A stretch of 64,000 bases of DNA from Scedosporium boydii (lineage: Eukaryota; Ascomycota; Sordariomycetes; Microascales; Microascaceae), in assembly GCA_002221725.1 (NCBI GenBank), contig NJFT01000177.1:1-64000 (forward strand), read 5' to 3'. This document shows positions 56,810 through 64,000 of this stretch, one piece after another. The position numbers were made by a program, and so were the translations under genes. The notes beneath the pieces are model-generated. The model ran no database searches. It was given only the letters and a program-made list of their open reading frames with translations, and was not told the origin of the DNA. Each line of letters opens with the position of its first letter. Position 1 is the stretch's first letter.

Positions 56810-57706
56810 GGTGGACTTCGAGTTGTGTCTCGTTCATGGATCCGTCAGATTATGAGCGATGCGAATAGTAGCGAACCTCTCCTGGAAGTCGAGAGATCAC
56901 AATCTACTGAACCAAAACCTCGAGAATGAGTCGAATTTCTGCTCTCCAACACAGCGGTAATCAATATATAGTTCTTCTGGATTCACGAATTCAGGTCGAT
57001 ACGGCGGATTTGTGTAGGAGACATCACAAATGGCCATCGTTGATTTAAGCTAGACTTTTCAGTCGCGTTTGTCTTGAGAAATGATCGCAGTCAAGAAGGA
57101 CCTTCTCTTACTTACACGAAATTTCCCAGTCGTAGCAGCGCTTCACGAGTTCAATATAGTTTACACCCGCCTGGGACAAAATTCATTGGAACGCTTAAAG
57201 AGAGGATATGACTTGGGACATCACCCGCACCATTGATCCATCACAAACACGACTCTTGGTGGCGGACGGCAAAGGGCGCAACACCGTACCTCCTCGTCCG
57301 TCTAAGCGGAAGTAGCTCCATACTTGTTAGTTTCTAAGGACTTAAGACATCGTTAGAGGATTGCCTCCCGCATGACGGAGTGGGATGGGATAATTCGGGT
57401 GGTTTGCCCAAAAGCTGGTTGGTGCGGCTGCAAATCCAACCTGACATCCGCTTCTGTAATGAGATTGGTGGCATATTGCTTGGAAGAGGGACAGCTCATA
57501 TTCACCCGTCGGAGGCGTGAAGGTGGAAAGTGATAGTGTGATCAAACTGTTTGAACGTACCCCGGGAGAGGTTTGAGAAGGAGATGAGGCGAACATCGAT
57601 TGATTTCGTTTTATCACGGCAAAAGTGCTCGCTGTTTCAATTTTTATTACATTTCGCTAACTAACACAACATTCCAAGAAAATCCGATTCTCTTCCAACG
57701 AGTCAC
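56810..57706. other. Intergenic: GH43 promoter side and 3' flank of the GPI-type gene
   Basis: Noncoding by frame. It carries the GH43 upstream region and presumably the 3' UTR of the minus-strand gene ending at 57707. Confidence 0.4.
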
Positions 57707-58174
57707 TTAGACCATATACCCAACAAAGACAGCGATGGCAGCGGCCAAAGACCAAGAGAGACCAGTAGTACTGCCTCCAGAATCGCCTCCAGCGGAAGTA
57801 GTCGCCGCCGCCGGACCAGAAGCGGACGTCGCCGGACTAGAAGTGGACGCCGCGGGAGCAGAATCGGACGCAACAGGTGCAGAAGTGGGCGCGACCGGCG
57901 CAGAGCCGCCCGTTAAAGTCGTGCTTACTCGGCTATTGTGTTGACCGTTATCATGGCCTAGGATAGAGGTATGAATAGGTACGCCGGGGACGGTGGCGGA
58001 ATGACCGTGGTCGTCCTGCTCATCATGATGAGTGCCGATCGTCTGAGCGGGAGGAGCATTGCCTACTACGGAAGTTCCGTCGTGATCATGGTCAGGGCCC
58101 TCATGGCGCCGAGCCGGGTTGGCGGCGAGAGAGAGGGCGGTAAAGAGGGTGAGAAAGATGATGGGCTTGACCAT
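57707..58174 (-). CDS. His/Asp-rich GPI-anchored-type cell-surface protein
   Basis: Predicted 155 aa in a single exon. A signal peptide (MVKPIIFLTLFTALSLAANP) is followed by a His/Asp-rich stretch (residues about 24-75, including EGPDHDHDG, THHDEQDDHGH and GHDNGQH) that could bind metal ions. Then comes a Ser/Thr/Ala/Pro-rich stalk of repeated APVAS-like words, suited to O-glycosylation. A small-residue omega region (GGDSGG) and a C-terminal hydrophobic tail (LSWSLAAAIAVFVGYMV) complete the GPI signal. There are no cysteines. It is a cell-wall or plasma-membrane protein by these signals; the metal role is inference from composition. Confidence 0.75.
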   Translation of the reverse strand: MVKPIIFLTLFTALSLAANPARRHEGPDHDHDGTSVVGNAPPAQTIGTHHDEQDDHGHSATVPGVPIHTSILGHDNGQHNSRVSTTLTGGSAPVAPTSAPVASDSAPAASTSSPATSASGPAAATTSAGGDSGGSTTGLSWSLAAAIAVFVGYMV

Positions 58175-58344
58175 TTTGGCCGATTTTTGTTTAGTTTTGA
58201 CTCTTCAAGAAAACGAGTGTGAGGGTTTCGATTTCAGCGTGAAATAGTGAACGTGAAGAGCACGCGAGGGGAAGATGGAGGAAGTTAAGGGAAAATGATT
58301 TTGTTCAATAAAAAATAAAAAGATCAGAAGAGCGGTTAAATATC

Positions 58345-58614
58345 ATGGGTGGCGACTCCAATGATCTTGCTCTATGGTCTGATCTGTCGTCTCCCCACCA
58401 CTCGTACATCGTTGATGGCGACGGCGTCTCGCACTACTCGTGCCAGCACAGCGGCACCTTCGACGTCGGCCTCAACCAGAAGGCCGTGGCCATGAACCTC
58501 GCCGACCGCTGCTCAAAGCTGTCCGCCACTGACGGCTTTGGAGACGGCGTCTCTGGTATAGACCCCACCACCATAGCTGCGGCACCTAACATTGAAATAC
58601 TCAGTCGGCTCTGA
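58345..58614 (+). CDS. Short coding-like frame, possibly a gene fragment (89 aa)
   Basis: From about 58410 onward the frame uses C-ending codons strongly (TTC GAC GTC GGC CTC AAC), unlike nearby noncoding DNA, so it may be real or recently was. It encodes a segment with SYIVDGDGVSHYSCQHSGTF and two cysteines. There is no signal peptide and no known domain. The absence of clear flanking exons suggests a fragment or pseudogene. Confidence 0.3.
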   Translation: MGGDSNDLALWSDLSSPHHSYIVDGDGVSHYSCQHSGTFDVGLNQKAVAMNLADRCSKLSATDGFGDGVSGIDPTTIAAAPNIEILSRL

Positions 58615-59014
58615 GATTTGCACAAGCAGGCTCAATGCTCCAAACATAGCGTTTTTTTGCACATACTATTGAAATTAATTCAATGTAAAGAGTGAAAGAG
58701 CTATTCTATACCCTGCACAATGTCGGTGAGCCGCAGGGTATCTATAAAGTCCGTAGAGCTTGGTAGAAAGTCATGCAGTCAAACTTGGTCGGCTTTTGGC
58801 CTAGGCATCAGCCGTTTACTCACCCTTTCCCGTAAGGCAGGCTCACATGTTTGTTGGAGTTAATGTCAGTCCGAGCACCTTCTCCAGACCACGTTGGATA
58901 TTTCTGTGTCGACCCATCGCGAGCTCGGTCCCTCCAGCGATCCCATGTCCTCGTTCCACCCAAGCCGTTTGGCCAAGTCTAAAACCCTCTCTCGAGACTT
59001 GGTGTAGCCGCTCT

Positions 59015-59939
59015 CTAGGCCTTTAGTAGATTCAACAGGATCGGGTCGAAGGCCAAAGGCGAAATTTCACGTTGTTCTAAGTCTAGTAAACAAGTAACGG
59101 CCGCTTCTAGTGTGGTCTCAAGAGCTGATATCTCGCCATCATCTCCAAGGAGAACATTCTGTCTCATTTCCCCGGGAATAGAGTCAAATGTGATAGGCGC
59201 GCTGAGACCGTCCTCAACACCAGTGCGGATAATGACGACAGTGAGAGACCCCAGATTCAAAATGTCGTCGTCATAGTGTTGGGCTCGGATGACAACAGCG
59301 ACCGCACGAAAGAGCGGCTGAAGTATGAAAAAGTCCTGATCGCGGATAACCTTTACCGGGTCCCTGCTGATATCTAACTGCGCACACACCCTTCAAAACA
59401 GTTCATCGCTGCCAAGATCGAGATGTTTGAGAGCCTTCGTAGCATTTTGGACTTCATCGACCCTCGCGCAGAGGCTTGCATTTAATGCTTTGATTAAATC
59501 AACCATGGACTGCGAGCAAGTCTCCTCTGGAAGAGTTGTCGGCTTGGTGAAGATGACCTTGGCGAGAAACTGTCCGTATTCGATCTCGCTTCGATAGGGG
59601 GAACCACTTCTTATAAAGGTAGTTATGGAGGACAGTCAGAAGCAGCTCTGCCACAAACGGCCAATCAGCGCCTGCAACAATGGGGTCGTTCCGAAGGATG
59701 TAGAAAGGCGCGGTTCGGTTGCAATAGTCATTTGCTTCTTCCAACTCCATCTCCCGCATGTTGCTGGGATCCGTCAGGCTCTTCCCCTTCCAAGACACGT
59801 AGGTATACATCGCCGAGCGATGCCATATGCCTCTCCGGTGCGCTGACTCCTGCTCGCCTCGAAGGTAGTGTAGAATTTCATGTCGAGATAGCGGAAGTCT
59901 TTCCGCAGAAACGCCGTAGACTGGTTCGGCCGCTGCCAT
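59015..59939 (-). pseudogene. Broken protein-coding gene (frameshift at a G5 run and an in-frame stop)
   Basis: The ATG at 59939 begins a coding-like frame (MAAAEPVYGVSAERLPLSRH, ending DWPFVAELLLTVLHNYLYKK). At the run of five G (plus strand) at 59597-59601, the frame shifts: dropping one base lets it continue as YRSEIEYGQFLAKVIFTKP and on for about 65 codons. A TGA stop at 59393-59395 then interrupts the same frame, which is open again to 59015. No intron with good ends explains either break. Family not recognised. The left reading frame alone could be translated to about 146 residues. Alternatives are sequencing error in the run plus a true stop, or an unseen intron. Confidence 0.55.
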
Positions 59940-60495
59940 TGTGGTCTGTTTATTCTGTCTGAGAGTGAACAATGAAGAAATATCGAAGGGTAGATCGCGG
60001 AAGAGGTGTAAATTTGTGGAGAACTGGAGATTGAATGTTGGTTCTTTATACCAGCTCAAGAAAGTTACGAGGACAAAGGGCCTTGTTTATACCTAGAGAA
60101 TTCAACGTTATCTTGAGGTGTAATTGTAGTGTAGAGTTTACATTCATAAGGTACATATGATAGTTTTGAGCGCGTCTGTGTCGCTGACAAGATCCCTAGA
60201 GAAGTAATCCCACGTGCAATGGACATCGCGATTTAAGCTGCAAGATTTTGATATCAAGTGACAGGCCGAAGTGGCGGGCACTGCCATGACTTGGATCCAT
60301 CTGGAGTGATGAATCCGATGATAGACTGTTGGGAAAGTCGACGAGGCCTGGACAACTGGACTGACTTGCCTGCTCCGCAGTTGACCAAACTATCGCCAAG
60401 AGATTAGGGAAGGTGTGCCTGTTCTCAGAAGATTCATATGATCCTACTGAAGTGGAGTCTTTTCTGCATTCTAGGAGCCTTCCTTTCTCACAAAC

Positions 60496-60523
<28 letters not shown>
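60496..60523. repeat. (TC)n microsatellite, about 14 units
   Basis: An uninterrupted dinucleotide repeat of about 28 nt in noncoding DNA; a likely polymorphic marker. Confidence 0.85.
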
Positions 60524-60526
<3 letters not shown>

Positions 60527-60898
60527 GAGTCGAGTTCTAAAGAGTCAAGGGATCAGGAAAGAACGAAAGCTATCTCGAACTATTAGATATTGCTTGCACC
60601 TGCCATAGCCCGAAGGTTGGACATCACTCTTTCCTCCCCACTCTCCAACAGATGCAATAGGCCAAAAGGTTAGGAAAGTGTCATGACCGATCCAGCCGAA
60701 AGAGGTGTTCAGTTTATTGCTCTTGTCTCGTAGGTCCAAGTTCCAACTTCCGATTCCAACCCTCAAGTTCCCTCTCTCCTCCAGTTCCTTCTAGGAAAGA
60801 CTTAATCTAGACACATCGGTGGACCTCAATTTCAAGTGATTCAGTCTTACCACGTTAGTTTGGGTGATTTGTATCCCTGAGTACCTCAGCATCTCAAG

Positions 60899-60908
60899 TA
60901 TAAAAAGG
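60899..60908 (+). promoter_or_regulatory. TATA box upstream of the 61.0-kb broken gene
   Basis: TATAAAAAGG is followed by a CT-rich leader and the ATG at 61048, about 140 nt downstream. A well-formed promoter in front of a broken frame suggests recent decay. Confidence 0.5.
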
Positions 60909-61047
60909 AGCTTTCCCTCTCTCTCCCATTTCCAACTCTCTCAGTTTTCATTTTTCAAGTCCCACCTCCCAAGAAGGAATCCAGTTTCCATCGTATCTCT
61001 CCGTTGCCTGTCCTAAGCCTATGTTATACAATTCTCTTGTTTCAGTA

Positions 61048-62021
61048 ATGTCACAACCGCTCATTTCTCCTGCTCAATACGAGCAACATTCGGCGAAGGG
61101 CGCATAGCTGCACAAGGAGCTGATCGATAACACCCACGAAGACGGACCCACGTTCATTTCCTTGCCCGAGAGATACGATACTGCTCCCGCTCATGGATCC
61201 TCGGCTTCCATCGTCTCGATCGTCTATCGTGTGCATGTTGATTGTGCAGCGTATCCCGACCACCAATTAATATGACCAACCCAAAGATAGCCCGTGCGCT
61301 TTACGAGGAGTTAGCGGCCAAGGGCCGAAGGGTCCAAGAGGAGCTTAACATCAGTATCAAGGAAAGGGGGTACATACACACCCCTGAAGGAGATCGCACC
61401 GGGCTACGATACCATTCTCGATCCACCAGAACTGCCAGGGATCAGCGACCTCCATCAAGTCAAGCTTGAGGACGCAGAAGAACTGGACGACCAGTATATC
61501 CTCGTACAAGTCTACAACCCAACAGGGAATCCCCTAGAGCCGGCATACCAGAACTACATCCACAAGGAAGGCCGTGCGATCCTCTGCATCTGCAATTATG
61601 CAGAGAGGGATGTATTGTCCGGGCGCCCAGAGAGGATATACTGGTCGGACTTAATGGCTGTGGTATTTTCGACGGCAATGGCTGTGAGCGGGGGAGATGT
61701 CAAAGAGCTAGCGAGGGTCTGGAGACTATGTGTCAGGAACGAGACAACTCTAAGCCTGATACGCGATATTCACTGTCGACAGAATCCACCGCAACCCTGG
61801 GTGGACGTTTGATTACTCCTAGCGACGATGACTTTCTCCCCTTGCTCGCGGTTGAAAATGTCAAAGGGGTGGTAAGGATGCTGGCTGCTTACCCAAACAT
61901 GTTTGGGTGTAAGGCTATCTCGAGAGTAAGAGTGTTTGATGATGTCCATGTGTTAGTCCCTGAAGAGCTTGGGCAGAGGGCCGTCTCTGTAACGCTGATG
62001 AAGGCGCCGAGGAAGAACTGA
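61048..62021 (+). pseudogene. Broken protein-coding gene (in-frame stop and several frame changes)
   Basis: The ATG at 61048 starts MSQPLISPAQYEQHSAKGA, then a TAG at 61105-61107, after which the same frame stays open with coding-like sequence (LHKELIDNTHEDGPTFISLP). The frame changes between about 61210 and 61270 (possibly an intron) and again at a five-G run (61366-61370), leading into DLHQVKLEDAEELDDQYILV and further to ERIYWSDLMAVVFSTAMAVS. It changes once more between about 61740 and 61830 before LLAVENVKGVVRMLAAYPNM, and stops at 62021. A single continuous ancestral gene is the simplest explanation. Family unrecognised. Sequencing error cannot be excluded for the run, but the TAG argues for true decay. 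Confidence 0.55.
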
Positions 62022-62734
62022 TTTGGGGGAGGTCAAGTATAACATACATCTTGGAATCAAGGAGCGCTTTATATTTGCTGTGGCTTCTAAATGTTCACGA
62101 ATGTACAGACTTGGTTCACGGAATGGAATGTAGCTAGGTTCGGAGGTGCAATTAATTGAGTTTTGGGCGGCCTGCAGACTTAGGGAGGAGAGGGCGTGGT
62201 TGTTTTACCAATCTAAATCAATCTGTCATGAAAACCATCCCGATGCTGATAATTGTGTGTCTCTGTATGTGTGCGCATTCTGTTGATTCCTGTCCCATAG
62301 ACTTTTCGTTCCGAGGCCGCCCCAGAGCCGACAGGCTCCAGCCTCTCGGGGGCTGAACCAACCCCTCCGAGCTGAGGCTGAGTCGGATCATTGGTCTGGT
62401 CATCTTTTGTACCTTGCGGGCCCCAACTCCGCTGTCGTCCGTTTCGCCACTGGAGGCAGCAGTGGATGAATTCTTGAACTGAATGGAAACTTGCCGTCGC
62501 CAACATTCTTTCTCTTAAAACTAAACCTGAGGATATTCCCTTCATTTAGATATCTGTTATTTTCCGCTGGCTGCTAGATTACCTCAATCTACGGGAGACG
62601 TCTACGGCTCTCCGAAGTAGCCCCGTTATCCCCTCCTGGGTCTTACCCACCTTTCGCTTCGATTCCGGCGAACGTACGCCCGACAACTCCACGCCATTCC
62701 CTCGGATTTTGACCATCATTTTTCAACGGCAAAA
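62022..62734. other. Intergenic: promoter side of the C-terminal gene
   Basis: No supported gene. It includes the upstream control region of the gene beginning at 62735. No TATA box is evident. Confidence 0.4.
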
Positions 62735-63672
62735 ATGGCAGGTGATTTGAATTGTTCGAGGAGGCGCCTTCGGGAGGAAGAAGAAGATCTAGCTACCTAT
62801 GGCTCCTCCAGCTTTGGCGAGCATCGAAACGTACGATCTCGGTTATTCGTTTGACTCCGCGAATGCACCGTGAAGATCTAACGGGTTCTTCTTAGAAACG
62901 AGTCATGTCTGGGACTCCGACGTCTGCGAAGCGGTGGGCCGGGTCCCCAGTGTACCCGTTGAATTCGACCGCGTCCGACTTTCTCGACTCCGTGGCCCCC
63001 GAGAGCGAAAATCCCCGCGAAGCCGAGGATACCTGCATGGACATGGATGGACAATCTCCTGAGCCAACCGATCAGCCGAGCGACGCTCTCGACCCCTTCT
63101 CGCTCACACCCGATCCCGCAGCGGTGAATCTAGCGGGCCGTGTTCCCACGCCGATTCAACCTAGATTCAGGAATCAAGTGAGGGGTGGTGCACATTGGGA
63201 AACATCCGACCTGCACCACCCCAACGGCGTCGACAACATGGGCCACCATCAATGCGGACTCGATTCGTTCGACGAGTCCGTACCGCGCACCACGGAGTCC
63301 GAGGAGTGGAACAATGTTCGGAACAGGCGGCTTCCTTCGCCCATCAGCGAGGGCGAGGATGGCTCTTCCAACGCGGGTCTTGATGGCGGGTTCACGACAC
63401 ACTTGGCGGACAGGCTCGCGTCTCAAGTATCCATATCGAGTCCCGAGGAGAATCCCGGTGTTGAACCAGGCATGCCCGTACCTATTGATGTTGCCGATGT
63501 TCCGACGACCCCCCCACAAAGCCGCAGGGGACACATCCGATCACGACATACGATCAACTCGTGGACGTGGCAGCCAGGCATGAAGAAGACGTTTAGTATG
63601 GGATACAGAACCGACTGCGAAAAGTGCAGGCTAAAAGTCCCCGGCCACTTTAACCACATTATCATCTCTTAG
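62735..63672 (+). CDS. Conserved fungal protein with C-terminal CEKC block, function unknown
   Basis: Predicted 290 aa in two exons: 62735-62830 (32 codons, MAGDLNCSRRRLREEEEDLA...) and 62896-63672, joined across a 65-nt intron (GTACGA donor, CTAAC branch, CTTAG acceptor). The spliced junction reads GEHRN to KRVMSGTPTSAKRWAGSP. The middle is Pro/Ser/Asp-rich and likely disordered. The only strongly ordered-looking part is the last about 40 residues: TWQPGMKKTFSMGYRTDCEK then CRLKVPGHFNHI, with a CxxC pair and an FxxH, possibly a small metal site. I recognise this ending from uncharacterised fungal proteins. It has no signal peptide. The first exon lies outside the longest single open frame, so a start at 62905 would be wrong if the intron is real. 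Confidence 0.7.
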
Positions 63673-64000
63673 CTAAAGGGCCGATTGTTTCGCGTGGATG
63701 GTCGACTCCGAGCTCGCTGTCCTGCCATCGCCATCGCCCTCGAGACTGAACCTCGGTCGAGGTTTACTTATCGAACTAACTTCTGGTGATAGCCTTGCCT
63801 CTACCTTTTCCTATTGTTTCTTCTTTGCGGACCTTTTGAACTCTCTTCTCCGGCAGCAGGCGTTATCAGCGGCGTTTTTATACCTATTTATGGGATGCTA
63901 GTTTTCTTTCGGATGGATCGTTTGCTTAGATTGGATGTCTGCTCTACGGGATGACGTGGAACGTCTCCCCCAAAAACGTTCCTTAGATTATTTCCTACTT
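63673..64000. other. 3' flank to the window end
   Basis: No feature supported; probably the 3' untranslated region of the preceding gene. Confidence 0.4.

Larger units (their letters stand above)
60060..61047. other. Intergenic with a TC microsatellite and a TATA-type promoter
   Basis: No gene seen. It holds the (TC)n microsatellite (60496-60523) and, near the right end, a TATA box plus pyrimidine-rich leader driving the broken gene at 61048. Confidence 0.5.

Overview
The window is nuclear DNA of a filamentous ascomycete (Pezizomycotina). The reasons are genes with short 59-95 nt GT..AG introns and CTAAC-type branch sites, C-ending codons in the coding regions, long gene-free stretches, and a typical gene set: a PDR-type ABC transporter, secreted SGNH and GH43 hydrolases, an ML/NPC2-like protein, a CVNH lectin, cysteine-rich and GPI-type secreted proteins, and a vWA-Hint protein. 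The protein sequences look most like Sordariomycetes, possibly Glomerellales; that placement is an impression, since no database search was possible.

Layout. 1-646 (-): GNAT acetyltransferase cut by the window edge. 2099-5902 (-): long, mostly disordered 1267-aa fungal protein. 5.9-15.0 kb: 9 kb with no supportable protein gene. 15.2-17.0 kb (-): secreted SGNH esterase. 18.4-19.2 kb (+): ML-domain protein. 20.4 and 21.3 kb (-): a tRNA-like Pol III unit and an intron-containing tRNA-Arg(CCG). 21.8-23.4 kb (+): RCC1-type Ran exchange factor. 24.1-24.6 kb (-): secreted protein with three six-cysteine modules. 27.9-30.5 kb (+): five-exon vWA-Vwaint-Hint protein. 30.5-35.8 kb: gene-poor. 35.8-40.5 kb (+): four-exon PDR/ABCG transporter. 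42.4-43.4 kb (+): Q-rich/GIGLG-repeat protein. 44.3-45.0 kb (+): cysteine-pair orphan. 45.0-48.2 kb: gene-poor. 48.2-48.7 kb (+): CVNH lectin. 49.1-50.4 kb (-): mitoribosomal protein mL50. 50.8-51.3 kb (+): small secretory-pathway membrane protein. 51.9-53.3 kb (-): DAHP synthase. 55.1-56.8 kb (-): GH43 glycosidase. 57.7-58.2 kb (-): His/Asp-rich GPI-type protein. 59.0-59.9 kb (-) and 61.0-62.0 kb (+): two apparently broken genes. 62.7-63.7 kb (+): conserved fungal protein with a C-terminal Cys-x-x-Cys block.

The genes do not form an operon or an obvious biosynthetic cluster. Housekeeping genes (RCC1, mL50, DAHP synthase) are mixed with secreted or environmental-interface genes. The best leads are the vWA-Hint protein with intact Hint self-processing residues; a 9-mer TACGAAGTA found exactly 11 times, only in noncoding DNA (about 0.5 expected at random); tRNA-like Pol III-type elements; a three-module cysteine-rich secreted protein; and two decaying genes near the right end. 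Exon boundaries were inferred by eye from splice signals and reading frame.
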